NCBI RefSeq assembly: GCF_009806555.1
Contig: NZ_VUOK01000060.1
Coordinates: forward strand, 1-64,000
Direction of reading: 5' to 3'
Source: Methylobacterium sp. 2A
GTDB lineage: Bacteria; Pseudomonadota; Alphaproteobacteria; Rhizobiales; Beijerinckiaceae
DNA length: 64,000 nt
The notes under the pieces were generated by a model. It ran no database searches, was not told the origin of the DNA, and was given only the letters and a program-made list of their open reading frames with translations. Each line of letters starts with the position of its first letter. Positions within the stretch are counted from its first letter, which is position 1. Shown one piece after another: positions 50,483-59,199 of the stretch. A program made the translations under genes and the position numbers.

Positions 50483-51061
50483 TCAGGCCGCGAGCTGCCG
50501 CGTGCCGTGGCCGCCTTCCTGGATCTCCTCGACGATCTTGGCGCAGAAGGCGTCGAGATCCCCGGGGTTGCGGCTCGTGACGATGCCCTGATCGGTCACC
50601 ACCTCCTTGTCGTGCCAGCGGCCGCCGGCATTGATCACGTCGGTGCGGATCGAGCTGAACGAGGTGAGGTCGCGGCCCTTGGCCGCTCCGACCTCGATGA
50701 GCAGCCAGGGCGCGTGGCAGATTGCGGCAACCACCTTGCCCGAGGTCAGGAAGCTCTTGATCACTGCGAGCGCCTTGGGCTCGAGCCGGAGCTTGTCCGG
50801 GTTGATCTGGCCGCCCGGGAGCACGAGCGCGTCGTAGGCGGACGGATCGACCTGCTCCAGATCGGTGTCGACCGCGACATCCTTGCCCCAGTCGGTCTTG
50901 TCCCAGCCACGGATCGTGCCCTTGCTCTGGCGCGACTGCGGGGCAGCGACGGTGACCTTCGCGCCGGCCTGGGACAGCTTGGATTGCGGCACGGTCAACT
51001 CGGCTTCCTCGAACCCATCGGTGGCGAGGATCAGGATCTTGGCTTGCTTGATATCAGGCAT
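50483..51061 (-). CDS. DJ-1/PfpI family protein (YhbO-like)
   Basis: A 192-residue type 1 glutamine amidotransferase-like protein of the PfpI/YhbO/DJ-1 group, linked to protein or nucleotide deglycation and stress resistance. The nucleophile is Cys115 in VAAICHAPWLL, with the partner Glu near residue 19 (DGFEEAEL). VLPGGQINPDKLR is typical. The ATG MPDIKQAKIL follows AGGAGGCTGTTC. It is convergent with the phosphoesterase gene. Confidence 0.92.
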   Translation of the reverse strand: MPDIKQAKILILATDGFEEAELTVPQSKLSQAGAKVTVAAPQSRQSKGTIRGWDKTDWGKDVAVDTDLEQVDPSAYDALVLPGGQINPDKLRLEPKALAVIKSFLTSGKVVAAICHAPWLLIEVGAAKGRDLTSFSSIRTDVINAGGRWHDKEVVTDQGIVTSRNPGDLDAFCAKIVEEIQEGGHGTRQLAA

Positions 51062-51218
51062 GAACAGCCTCCTGCGGTTGAGGGTCGGCCCGATCAACTG
51101 ACACTGTGCGCGCCTGTTCCCGCGAGTCATGGTCCGACCAGCTCTGCGATGGACGCAGGCCGGAACTCCCTGAAGTCCGATCCGTTGGTCCTCATCCCGA
51201 ACAAAGAGGAGCCGCGTC

Positions 51219-51422
51219 ATGGCCAATCCCGGCCTGCCCGAGCCTACGCCCGGCGATCTGCCGCCGCCCCCGCCCATCCCCGATGAGGAGCCCGATATCG
51301 GGCCGACCGGACCGCGCACGCCCTATCCGGTGAACGATCCCGGCATCGGCGAACCGGGCGGCCCGGGCTCCGAGCCCGACATCTTCCCGGGAACGCCCAC
51401 CGATCCCGGCACGCGCATGTAA
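51219..51422 (+). CDS. Small proline-rich acidic protein
   Basis: A 67-residue protein that is about one third proline (LPEPTPGDLPPPPPIPDEEP, then DIGPTGPRTPYPV, EPGGPGSEPDIFPGTP) with many acidic residues, no signal peptide and no hydrophobic core. It is probably disordered. GAGGAG lies 7 bp before the ATG and supports translation. It is divergent from the DJ-1 gene. I do not recognise a family. The repeated P(D/E)I(G/F)P phrase hints at a short internal repeat. Confidence 0.65.
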   Translation: MANPGLPEPTPGDLPPPPPIPDEEPDIGPTGPRTPYPVNDPGIGEPGGPGSEPDIFPGTPTDPGTRM

Positions 51423-51433
51423 GTCCGACCGTG

Positions 51434-51823
51434 TCAGTGGCCGCCGTGCGAAGTGCGGACGTCGCGCGGCGCGTTGAGGATCTCGGAGAGGCTCGTCACG
51501 ACGTGGCGGGCCTCTTCGTCGGTCAGGCGCAGCTGGAACGGCGGCAGCGCCCCGGCCTGGAGCGCAACCACGGCCTGACCCTCCTCGTCGGTGCCGATCT
51601 CGATCGCCGACGACGTCACGTCGAGCATGGCGATCTCTTCATCGCCCATCTCATCCGCCATATCCGGCTCGTCGGTATCGTCGATCGCCGTGAGCAACTG
51701 CCCGACGGCCCGCACCAGGGCGCGGGCGGCGCGGGCATCCATCACCACCGCGGTCGCCTGATCGTCCTTCTGGAAGGACAGCTGGATGTTCGCGCCGTCC
51801 AGCGAAACCGATATGCCTGCCAT
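51434..51823 (-). CDS. Uncharacterised acidic protein
   Basis: A 129-residue cytoplasmic protein. The N-terminal half looks like a small beta-rich domain (ISVSLDGANIQLSFQKDDQ), an acidic middle follows (DDTDEPDMADEMGDEEIA), and a C-terminal helix includes LTDEEARHVVTSLSEIL. No family is recognised. It ends 12 bp from the proline-rich gene on the other strand. The ATG chosen begins the folded-looking sequence. Confidence 0.65.
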   Translation of the reverse strand: MAGISVSLDGANIQLSFQKDDQATAVVMDARAARALVRAVGQLLTAIDDTDEPDMADEMGDEEIAMLDVTSSAIEIGTDEEGQAVVALQAGALPPFQLRLTDEEARHVVTSLSEILNAPRDVRTSHGGH

Positions 51824-52139
51824 GTATCGTCCAGAGCCGCGCGCGGTAACTGCTTGCGCGCATTCCGTATATGCATCGTGAGAGCTCGAAATCACAGGGG
51901 GCCGTGGACGGCGGTTGCGCCTTCATCCCCCCTGCGACGCAGAAGATGCGCGGTCGGCGCCTTGTTGCGGCCGCAGCCGGCGCCTAAATACGTCTCCGGG
52001 GGGCTCATCCACCGAGGCTGACGCTGTTCAAGGTTCAGCGACTCGCGCCCCGCCGCACTGGCCAAATCCAGAAAGACCGTGGTGCATCACGCGGCGCTCA
52101 CGCCGCGCGGGTGGCCTATGGACGAACGAGGTACACTAC
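51824..52139. other. 316-bp intergenic region, cold-shock leader
   Basis: No gene is seen here. The left part must hold the promoter of the uncharacterised acidic-protein gene. The right part contains a good sigma-70 promoter for the cold-shock gene at 51962-51990 and about 143 nt of untranslated leader. Within the leader, CGCGGCG and CGCCGCG near 52090-52110 can pair. Long structured leaders are a known feature of cold-inducible csp mRNAs. Confidence 0.55.
51962..51990 (+). promoter_or_regulatory. Putative promoter of the cold-shock gene
   Basis: TTGTTG (51962-51967) and TAAATA (51985-51990) are separated by exactly 17 bp in otherwise very GC-rich DNA. Start of transcription is expected at about 51997, giving a leader of about 143 nt before the GTG start. 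Confidence 0.6.
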
Positions 52140-52349
52140 GTGAATACCGGCACTGTGAAGTGGTTCAATGAGACCAAGGGCTACGGTTTCATCCAGCCCG
52201 ACGACGGCGGCAAGGACGTGTTCGTGCACATCTCGGCCGTCGAGCGCGCCGGAATGCGCAACCTGATCGAAGGTCAGCGGGTTACCTACGAGATCCTGAC
52301 CGACAAGCGCAGCGGCAAGGACGCTGCGGGCAATCTCCAGGCGGCCTGA
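52140..52349 (+). CDS. Cold-shock domain protein
   Basis: A 69-residue CspA-type single-stranded nucleic-acid-binding protein. RNP1 is KGYGFIQ (residues 13-19) and RNP2 is VFVHIS (27-32); the opening MNTGTVKWFNETKGYG is typical. The GTG codon is the start because an ATG is missing and the reading frame upstream is not conserved. It acts as an RNA chaperone, possibly constitutive or cold-induced. Confidence 0.94.
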   Translation: MNTGTVKWFNETKGYGFIQPDDGGKDVFVHISAVERAGMRNLIEGQRVTYEILTDKRSGKDAAGNLQAA

Positions 52350-52575
52350 TCCGTCGGCGGGTCCCGCCCGGCTCCCCCTGATGCGCACGACGTGACAGGG
52401 GGTTCCGCCGAGCGGAGTGCCGGGTCGGGACCACGAACAGGCCGCACGATGCGGCTCCCCCTTCCGACGCTACCGATCCGGGCAAACCCGTCCGGAGGCC
52501 GGTCGCGTCGGAGGCAATATCCCAGAAACGACGCCGGACGGAGCCATTGTCCGGTCCAGAAAAGAAAAGACGCTT

Positions 52576-52812
52576 ATGTTATTTGAATATACACGCCGCC
52601 GTGGCGTCCGGTCCCCCGTGACCGACGCCCCGACCTTCCGGGTCGGCAAGCTGGCCGAGGCCGGGACTGCAAATCAGACCGGGGGCGATATCAGCCACCT
52701 GATCGACCGCTCCTACAACTACCATTCCTCGCGAGAGCTGCACTGGCATCTCGCCGATCGCCTCGGGCTCGCCCCGGGCGCGGTCACGCTGCGCGAAGTA
52801 CGCGCGGCCTGA
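52576..52812 (+). CDS. Small uncharacterised protein
   Basis: A 78-residue basic protein (MLFEYTRRRGVRSPVTDAP, then SYNYHSSRELHWHLADRLGL). No family is recognised. It sits 226 bp downstream of the cold-shock gene on the same strand, after a region of small hairpins. AAAGAAAAGA before the ATG is a weak ribosome binding site. GCGGCC/GGCCGC pairing across the stop codon (52804-52820) could act as an mRNA end. Coding status is moderately supported. Confidence 0.55.
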   Translation: MLFEYTRRRGVRSPVTDAPTFRVGKLAEAGTANQTGGDISHLIDRSYNYHSSRELHWHLADRLGLAPGAVTLREVRAA

Positions 52813-52827
52813 CGGGCCGCATCGTCC

Positions 52828-53643
52828 TCAGCGGCTCCAAGCCGTGAGGACGGGATCGCGCAGGGCCGCCGGTACCGCGAGCAACTCGCCGTGGACCGGC
52901 TCGGCCCGGTTGTAAGGGGTCGCTGCGCCGTCGAAATCGCAGACGACCCCGCCGGCTTCCCGCAGGACGAGGTCGGCCGCTGCCAGATCCCAGTCCCGGG
53001 CATGGCCCGAGATCATGCCGACATCGACGCTGCCCTCCGCCACCCGTGCGAGCCGCAGGGCGAGGGACGGAATCCGCGCCACCACGCTCAAATCGGGGTT
53101 CGGCCCGGCGCCCCGGGCGAGACGGTCGAGCATGGGCTTGGGACCCGTGACGCGTGCGCCGGTCAGATCCTGCCGCGCATCCACCCGGATGGGCACGCCG
53201 TTGCGGGTTGCGCCGCGTCCACGCACGGCCTCGTAATCAGTCTTCCCCGCCGGTGCGTGCACGAACCCGATCAGCGGCTCGCCACCCGCCAGCAGCGCGA
53301 CCGCGATCGACCAGTCGGGATGACCGGACAGGAACGCCCGGGTGCCGTCGATCGGATCCACGATCCAGACGAGGTCGTGGCCGAGGCGTGCCGGATCGTC
53401 CGCGGTCTCCTCCGACAGCCATGCCGCCTGCGGCACGAGCGCGCTCAGGCGGACCTTCAGGAAGGCGTCCACAGCGACGTCGGCTTCCGTCACCGGCGAG
53501 CCGCCGGCCTTCGACCAGATCCGCGCGGAGGTTTGGCCGCCGAGCCGGAAGAACGGCTGCGCGATGTCGGCGGCCTCGCGCATGACGGCGCGCAATTCTG
53601 GCATCAGGGCGGATACGGCGTCGTCGGAGAGGGGCTCGGGCAT
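52828..53643 (-). CDS. Inositol monophosphatase family protein, CysQ-like
   Basis: A 271-residue Mg-dependent phosphatase, probably 3'(2'),5'-bisphosphate nucleotidase (CysQ), which recycles PAP in sulfate assimilation. Metal-binding motifs are LSEETADD, WIVDPIDGTRAFLSG (about 92-106) and ARDWDLAAADLVLREAGG near 215-232. Inositol monophosphatase or histidinol phosphatase activity is an alternative that sequence alone does not exclude. It is convergent with the small uncharacterised gene. Confidence 0.85.
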   Translation of the reverse strand: MPEPLSDDAVSALMPELRAVMREAADIAQPFFRLGGQTSARIWSKAGGSPVTEADVAVDAFLKVRLSALVPQAAWLSEETADDPARLGHDLVWIVDPIDGTRAFLSGHPDWSIAVALLAGGEPLIGFVHAPAGKTDYEAVRGRGATRNGVPIRVDARQDLTGARVTGPKPMLDRLARGAGPNPDLSVVARIPSLALRLARVAEGSVDVGMISGHARDWDLAAADLVLREAGGVVCDFDGAATPYNRAEPVHGELLAVPAALRDPVLTAWSR

Positions 53644-54002
53644 CGCGCTCCGCGTGGGATCCGTTGAGGGCCGGACAGACCATCGCGCCGTTCATCCGAT
53701 CGCGCGGATGGCAGGACGTTCGGGCTGAGGGGGCCGGGCGCGGAGGGTCGCGCACCCGGCCGTGCCGTTGTACGGCGCCGCCCGCATCGCCACAAGGATG
53801 CTGGTTGATCAATCGATAACGACCAATCCGCGCAAGGAAATGTTGAGCATTCAAGGAAGCATTGAGCATTCCGCAAATGACAGCCCTGTCCAGATTCGCT
53901 TAACGACGGCTCTTAAGCGGTGCGGAGGAGTTCGGGTGCGATTTTGCTTGGCATAACGGACGGCCCGACAGGGGCCGCCACTTGCCCCAGGGACTCGGAC
54001 AG
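53644..54002. other. 359-bp intergenic region
   Basis: No gene is seen. The stretch between 53800 and 53900 is much more AT-rich than its surroundings and contains a duplicated 19-bp unit. It probably carries the promoter of the following DUF6101-type gene and, on the other strand, that of the CysQ-like gene. Confidence 0.5.
53833..53870. repeat. Tandem duplication of a 19-bp unit
   Basis: CAAGGAAATGTTGAGCATT (53833-53851) is followed immediately by CAAGGAAGCATTGAGCATT (53852-53870). They differ only at the central three bases. The pair lies upstream of the DUF6101-type gene in an AT-rich patch and could be a pair of protein-binding sites or a replication-slippage product. Confidence 0.75.
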
Positions 54003-54503
54003 ATGAACACTTCCGCGTTTACCGACGAACGTCGCGCAGGACATTGCATGCAGGGTGCCGCGGGTACGCTCCACCTCACGGTCTCGCCGCTTCCGGTGAT
54101 CGGCCGCATCCCGGGCGCCCGTCGCGCCGCCGGGATCGCGCTGGCCTACGCCGTCGAGGAGGCCGAGATGGCTGGGGCCGACCGGTTCAGCCTGATCCTG
54201 GTCGATGCGGAGGGCGAAGAGCTCCACCGGCTCGGCAGCTTCGATGAGGACGATGTGGTCGCGATCTGGCGCGACATCGCGGCGCGGGCCGGGCTGGTGC
54301 GGATGATCGTCCGGGAAGACGGCGTTCTCGTCCCCGTCACCGAGCAGATCGGCCGGCTGATCCTCGGTCGCGTGCGCATCCGGCGCCGCCATGCCGGGCT
54401 CGGCGGGCGCCGCCCCCGCTTCCTGGCCCGCCGCAAGACCGGCCGGCTGCCGGCACGGCCGCAGATCCACCGCGGCGAGAACGAGATCATCGCCCGGACC
54501 TGA
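54003..54503 (+). CDS. DUF6101-like protein
   Basis: A 166-residue protein that resembles a Rhizobiales family of unknown function (DUF6101, recalled from memory). It includes RRAAGIALAYAVEEAEMAGAD, DRFSLILVDAEGEELHRLG and a C-terminal basic part RRPRFLARRKTGRLP followed by IHRGENEIIART. No membrane segment is seen. A start at 54003 is chosen; GGACTCGGACAG upstream is a weak ribosome binding site. It is convergent with ubiA (14-bp gap). Confidence 0.7.
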   Translation: MNTSAFTDERRAGHCMQGAAGTLHLTVSPLPVIGRIPGARRAAGIALAYAVEEAEMAGADRFSLILVDAEGEELHRLGSFDEDDVVAIWRDIAARAGLVRMIVREDGVLVPVTEQIGRLILGRVRIRRRHAGLGGRRPRFLARRKTGRLPARPQIHRGENEIIART

Positions 54504-54517
54504 TCGCGTCGATCGAC

Positions 54518-55480
54518 TCAGGAGAGGTTGCGCACCAGCGCGTCGGCGGTGAGGCCGACGAACAGGATCAGGCCGGCATCGCGGTTCGAGCGGAACAGGG
54601 TCAGCGCCCCGCGCCCGTCGCGCTCCCGCAGAGACAGGGCCTGCCAGGCCAGATGCCCGGCGAAGGCCGCCACGCCCAGGAACCCCACGAGACCCGCACC
54701 GGCCCGCCACGCCGCCAGCCCCACCAGCAGGCCTGCCAGCGCGTAGCAGAAGCCGACCGCGCCCCGCACATGCCGCCCGAACAGGCGCGCGGAGGAGCGG
54801 ATCCCGGCCATCTCGTCATCCTCGATGTCCTGGACCGCGTAGATCGTGTCGTAGCCGACGATCCAGAACCACGCGCCCGCATAGAGCAGCAGCGGCGGCG
54901 CATCGAGGCGCGCGAACACCGCCGCCCAGCCCATCAGCGCGCCCCAGGCGAAGGCCAGACCGAGCACCCCCTGCGGCAGCGGCATGACACGCTTCATGAA
55001 TGGGTAGATCGCGACCGGCAGCAGCGAGCCGAGCCCGATCAGGATCGCCTGCTCGTTGAACTGCAGCAGCACCGCCAGCCCCACCAGGGCCTGGACCACG
55101 AGGAACAGGGCGGCGTGGCGCGGCCGGATCTGCCCCGAGGGCAGGGGACGCAGGCGGGTGCGCTCGACCTGCGCGTCGAGGTCGCGGTCGGCGATGTCGT
55201 TGTAGGTCGATCCCGCCCCGCGCATCGCCACCGCGCCGATCAGGAACAGCAGGCCGTGCCAGGGATCCGGGAAGGCTTGGTCCGCCGCGATCGCCGCCAG
55301 CGCCGCGGACCACCAGCACGGGAGCAGAAGCAGCCACCAGCCCACCGGCCGGTCGATCCGCGCGAGGCGGAGATAGGGGCGCCAGGATCGCGGCGCGAGC
55401 CGCTCGACCCAGTGGCCGGCCACCGCATCGGCCGGGCGTCGATCCTGGATCACGGTTCCGCCCGTGGGCTGCCCGCTCAT
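54518..55480 (-). CDS. ubiA: 4-hydroxybenzoate octaprenyltransferase UbiA
   Basis: Membrane prenyltransferase that attaches the polyprenyl tail to 4-hydroxybenzoate in ubiquinone synthesis, using the product of the octaprenyl diphosphate synthase gene elsewhere in this window. The 320-residue protein has about eight or nine transmembrane helices and the first Asp-rich motif GSTYNDIADRDLDAQVERT near residues 90-108. The second is YDTIYAVQDIEDDEMAGI near 205-222. Confidence 0.94.
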   Translation of the reverse strand: MSGQPTGGTVIQDRRPADAVAGHWVERLAPRSWRPYLRLARIDRPVGWWLLLLPCWWSAALAAIAADQAFPDPWHGLLFLIGAVAMRGAGSTYNDIADRDLDAQVERTRLRPLPSGQIRPRHAALFLVVQALVGLAVLLQFNEQAILIGLGSLLPVAIYPFMKRVMPLPQGVLGLAFAWGALMGWAAVFARLDAPPLLLYAGAWFWIVGYDTIYAVQDIEDDEMAGIRSSARLFGRHVRGAVGFCYALAGLLVGLAAWRAGAGLVGFLGVAAFAGHLAWQALSLRERDGRGALTLFRSNRDAGLILFVGLTADALVRNLS

Positions 55481-55621
55481 CGGCCGGGTCTCCGGTCGTC
55501 CCGCATGTCGATCCTTCCTCCGCTGCGGAGAAAGGATCCGCGCCGGATCCGCAATCCCTTAGAGCCGCCGCCGATCGCGTTGCAATCGGTTGCGGCGCAA
55601 AATCGCCGTCGTGATACGCGC

Positions 55622-56101
55622 TTACAGGGCGCCCTGCGGCAGCTTGAAGCTGCCGGTCAGGCCCGGGCCGCCGAGCAGGCCGCCGCCCTGGCCGTTGGCC
55701 TGGGCCTGAGCCTGGGCGCGGGCCTGCGCCTCCATCTTCGTCGCCTGGGCGGCGACGCTGCAGATCTTGGTGCGGATGCCGCTGACCTTCAGGTGGTCGG
55801 CCTTGAAGCCCTCGGCGAAGGAATCGGGGATGGAGCACCATTCCTTGTTGGCGGTGATCCACTTCAAGCCCTCGGCGCCGTTGGCCTGAAGCTTCCCGAA
55901 CAGCGCGCAGGCTTCCTGCGGCGTCATCTTCTTCTTCGACTGCGAGGCCGCGTTGGCCTTACCGACCAGCGCCTTGCGTTCGGCCAGAGTCTTCTGGATG
56001 GCGCCGCATTCGGGCGCGGCGCCCTGCGCCGAGGCCGCGGTGCCGAACATCACGGTGCCGATCAGCACCGCGGCTCCCAGACCCAAGCTCCCCTTCGCCA
56101 T
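55622..56101 (-). CDS. Secreted uncharacterised protein with conserved cysteines
   Basis: A 159-residue exported protein: signal peptide MAKGSLGLGAAVLIGTVMFG to about residue 26 (ASAQG). A helical domain with four cysteines follows (PECGAIQ, EACALFGK, EWCSIP, KICSVAAQ), which could form two disulfides. The Ala/Gln/Gly-rich tail contains QARAQAQAQANGQGGG. Similar periplasmic proteins occur in Rhizobiales; function unknown. The ATG at the signal peptide is chosen. Confidence 0.78.
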   Translation of the reverse strand: MAKGSLGLGAAVLIGTVMFGTAASAQGAAPECGAIQKTLAERKALVGKANAASQSKKKMTPQEACALFGKLQANGAEGLKWITANKEWCSIPDSFAEGFKADHLKVSGIRTKICSVAAQATKMEAQARAQAQAQANGQGGGLLGGPGLTGSFKLPQGAL

Positions 56102-56321
56102 CCCGCAACTCCCTCGACGCCCCTGCCGAATCCGCATACGGCCGGCCCAATTCCGTATCGTTGGGTTCGCCATAGGAATGTGGCGTCAATCGAGCGGCAA
56201 ACCGGCTCTCCAATACGTCTGTGCGCTGAAAGCCGAAAAGCCGCGGCCGTAACCCTTTGGCAACACTTCCGCCGGCCTGCGGCGCGTTGACAGGCTGGAG
56301 GCGCCTTGCGACCACGCCTTC

Positions 56322-57074
56322 ATGCCGGCCTACGATTTCACCGCTCCCCGCCTCTACGTCGCGGCCGACCTCGCCGAGGGCGCGCGCCTGCCGCTCGACC
56401 GGGCGCAGGCGAACTATCTGCTGAACGTCCTGCGCCGGGGACCGGACGATCCCGTGCTGGTCTTCAACGGCCGCGACGGCGAGTGGCGCGCCCATCTGGT
56501 CCAGACCGGGCGGAAGGGCGCCGATCTGCATGTCGCCGCGCAGACGCGCCCGCAGCCCGCGCCGGCCGATCTCCACTACCTGTTCGCGCCGCTGAAGAGC
56601 GCGCGCCTGGATTACCTGGCGCAGAAGGCGGTGGAGATGGGGGCGGGCACGATCCGGCCGGTGATCACCCGTTACACGCAGGGCGACCGGGTCAACATGG
56701 ACCGGCTGCGCGCCAACGCCATCGAGGCCGCCGAGCAGTGCGGCATCCTGGCGATCCCGGATTGCCCGGAGCCCGCGCGGCTTCCCGAGGTCTTAGCCGG
56801 TCTGGATCCGGAGCGGCTCGTCGTGTTCTGCGACGAGGATGCGCCGGTGCGCGATCCGGTGCGTGCGCTCGCGGCCGCGGCCGATCCGAAGGCGCCGCCG
56901 CCGCTCGCCGTGCTGGTGGGGCCGGAGGGCGGCTTCTCCGAGGAGGAGCGGGCGCTGATCCGGACCCGGCCCAATACGGTTGCGCTCTCGCTGGGGCCGC
57001 GGATCCTGCGCGCCGATACCGCTGCGGTCGCAGTCCTCGCCCTGGTCCAGGCCGTGCTCGGCGACGCGCGCTGA
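56322..57074 (+). CDS. rsmE: 16S rRNA m3U1498 methyltransferase RsmE
   Basis: SPOUT-family enzyme that methylates U1498 of 16S rRNA. The 250-residue protein has an N-terminal PUA-like part (LNVLRRGPDDPVLVFNGRDGEW) and a C-terminal trefoil knot (LVGPEGGFSEEERALIR near 195-211, and LSLGPRILRADTAAVAVL near 222-239). The knot motifs are diagnostic. Confidence 0.95.
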   Translation: MPAYDFTAPRLYVAADLAEGARLPLDRAQANYLLNVLRRGPDDPVLVFNGRDGEWRAHLVQTGRKGADLHVAAQTRPQPAPADLHYLFAPLKSARLDYLAQKAVEMGAGTIRPVITRYTQGDRVNMDRLRANAIEAAEQCGILAIPDCPEPARLPEVLAGLDPERLVVFCDEDAPVRDPVRALAAAADPKAPPPLAVLVGPEGGFSEEERALIRTRPNTVALSLGPRILRADTAAVAVLALVQAVLGDAR

Positions 57075-57362
57075 TTATACGTTGCGCCCGGTTCGATGTG
57101 TGCCCGCGCACATCAGGACGCGGCGGTGGCGGGTTGCTCCCGCGGTTGGGACGTGTTGGCGCATGTCGATCCCCGGCACCGCGTTGTGGGTTTTCGGCGC
57201 CTCGACTATGTGCGTGGACGGACGCCGCCTGCGCCGCACGCTCGTCGGGGTCGAGGGCGGGCGTCCGCCCGGCCCCATCGCGAGAGGGGAGCCGGACGGA
57301 CCCGCCGGAGCAACCCGGCGCGCTCATCCCAGGCTCAGGTCAGACGCACGGACGGGTAGCGC

Positions 57363-58730
57363 ATGGCGCGCGACAGCAACGACAGCACGCCGCTCACCAC
57401 GCGTGCCGAACTGATCGAATGGTTCGCGGCGGGCGAGAAGCCGCGCGCGCGGTTCGCGATCGGGACCGAGCACGAAAAAATCCCGTTCTATCGGGACAGC
57501 CGGGATCCGGTGCCCTACGACGGGGAGCAGGGCATCAAAGCCCTGCTGGAGGGGCTTGCCCGCGAGACGGGCTGGGAGCCGATCCTCGATCTGGGCAACA
57601 TCATCGGCCTCGCGGCCGAGGAGGGCGGGGCGATCTCGATCGAGCCCGGTGGCCAGTTCGAACTGTCCGGTGCCGCGCTCCCGGACATCCACGCCACCGC
57701 GGCGGAACTCGCGACCCATCTCGCGGCCGCGAAGCAGGTCGCCGATCCCCTGGGCATCGGCTTCCTGACCCTGGGTATGAGCCCGAAATGGCGCCGGGAC
57801 GAGACCCCGGTGATGCCCAAGAGCCGCTACAGGATCATGGCCTCCTACATGCCGAAGGTCGGGTCCCTCGGCCTCGACATGATGCTGCGCACCGCCACCG
57901 TGCAGGTGAATCTCGATTTCGCCTCCGAGGCCGATATGGTGCGCAAGATGCGCGCCTCCCTGGCGCTGCAGCCGGTGGCCACCGCGCTCTTCGCCAATTC
58001 CCCCTTCACCGACGGAAGACCGAACGGCTTCCTGTCGCGCCGCTCCGAGATCTGGCGCGACACCGATGCCGACCGCACCGGCATGCTGCCCTTCGCGTTC
58101 GAGGCCGGGTTCGGCTACGAGGCCTATGCCGATTGGCTGCTCGACATGCCGATGTATTTCGTCAAGCGCGGGGACACCTACCACGACGTGTCGGGCGCCT
58201 CGTTCCGCGACCTGATGGCCGGGAAGCTGCCGCAACTCCCGGGCGAGTACGCGACAGTTGCGGATTGGGCCAACCACGCCTCGACCGCCTTCCCCGAGGT
58301 CCGGCTCAAGCGCTTCCTGGAGATGCGCGGGGCCGATGTCGGCGATTCCAGGATGATCGCCGCGCAGGCAGCCTTCTGGACCGGACTGCTCTACGACGAA
58401 ACGGCCCTCGACGCGGCGCTCGACCTCGTGAAGGGCTGGAGCGTGGCCAACCGGGAGGCCGCGCGCGCCACCGCGCCGCGTCTCGGCCTCGCGACGCCCG
58501 TGGCCAACACGACCCTCGGCGTGGTCGCCGCCGAGGCGCTGGCCATCGCCCGGTCCGGGCTGCGCGCCCGCGGCCGCCGCGACGCCGAGGGGCGCGACGA
58601 GACGATGTATCTCCAACCCCTCGAAGCCATCGTGGCGGCTGGCCGGACCCGGGCCGAGGATCTGCTCGCCGATTACGAGGGCCGCTGGGGCCGATGTGTG
58701 CGCGCCGCCTTCACGGAATGCGTCTTCTGA
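57363..58730 (+). CDS. gshA: Glutamate-cysteine ligase (plant/alphaproteobacterial type)
   Basis: First enzyme of glutathione synthesis. The 455-residue protein is the type-3 (GshA of plants and alphaproteobacteria) form: FAIGTEHEKIPFY near residues 32-44, SIEPGGQFELSGA near 95-107, RTATVQVNLDF near 175 and FFVK-like MYFVKRGDTYHDVSG near 262. Glutathione is essential for formaldehyde handling in many methylotroph relatives. The 288-bp gap before it contains no gene that I can support. Confidence 0.94.
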   Translation: MARDSNDSTPLTTRAELIEWFAAGEKPRARFAIGTEHEKIPFYRDSRDPVPYDGEQGIKALLEGLARETGWEPILDLGNIIGLAAEEGGAISIEPGGQFELSGAALPDIHATAAELATHLAAAKQVADPLGIGFLTLGMSPKWRRDETPVMPKSRYRIMASYMPKVGSLGLDMMLRTATVQVNLDFASEADMVRKMRASLALQPVATALFANSPFTDGRPNGFLSRRSEIWRDTDADRTGMLPFAFEAGFGYEAYADWLLDMPMYFVKRGDTYHDVSGASFRDLMAGKLPQLPGEYATVADWANHASTAFPEVRLKRFLEMRGADVGDSRMIAAQAAFWTGLLYDETALDAALDLVKGWSVANREAARATAPRLGLATPVANTTLGVVAAEALAIARSGLRARGRRDAEGRDETMYLQPLEAIVAAGRTRAEDLLADYEGRWGRCVRAAFTECVF

Positions 58731-58829
58731 GAGCCGGCTGACGGCGTGATCGGCGCCGACGCGACTCGCGAGCGGATTGTGCTACTGGAACGTTCCGAAG
58801 CACCTGTTCGGTGCGCAAGGGGGTGTTCC

Positions 58830-59138
58830 ATGTTCCGTTCCACCGCCGCGTTCCTGGCCGGGGCGGCCGTCCTCACCGCCAGCGCCGGCGCCAGCCTCGC
58901 TGCGGATCCAACCCAGTTCCGGGCACAGCCGGAGCTCGGCCGACGCGTACCCGGGCCGACCCGGCCGCCGCTCTACAGCTACTACGGTGAGTATCAGTAT
59001 CCGGTGCCGTTCGGTTACGGATACTCCTACGCGCCAACACGTTCCCACGGCTTCGAGTACGGCTATTATGGGCCGCGCTATTCCTGGTCCGATCCGGATT
59101 GGTATTACGGCCCGGCCTTCAGCTATCCGGAGTGGTGA
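58830..59138 (+). CDS. Small secreted Tyr/Pro-rich protein
   Basis: A 102-residue protein with a clear signal peptide (MFRSTAAFLAGAAVLTASAG, cleavage near LAADP) and a mature part very rich in Tyr, Pro, Gly and Ser (YSYYGEYQYPVPFGYGYSY, FEYGYYGPRYSW, WYYGPAFSYPEW). Such short aromatic secreted proteins are frequent in Methylobacterium; the role is unknown, perhaps cell-surface. The ATG starts exactly at the signal peptide; AGGGGG upstream can serve as ribosome binding site. Confidence 0.72.
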   Translation: MFRSTAAFLAGAAVLTASAGASLAADPTQFRAQPELGRRVPGPTRPPLYSYYGEYQYPVPFGYGYSYAPTRSHGFEYGYYGPRYSWSDPDWYYGPAFSYPEW

Positions 59139-59199
59139 GCGGCGGCTGGCCTGCCGGCGGCGCGACGCTCATGAGGCGCGCGGTACAGGAGCTTGCGGG

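Noticed and set aside
53237..53869. Additional minus-strand gene upstream of the CysQ-like gene
   Set aside because: The frame overlaps the CysQ-like gene out of register and has shadow composition; the upstream AT-rich part has no domain.
57075..57362. Small gene between rsmE and gshA
   Set aside because: Several short frames are open but all are Arg/Pro/Gly-rich without a ribosome binding site or recognisable similarity.
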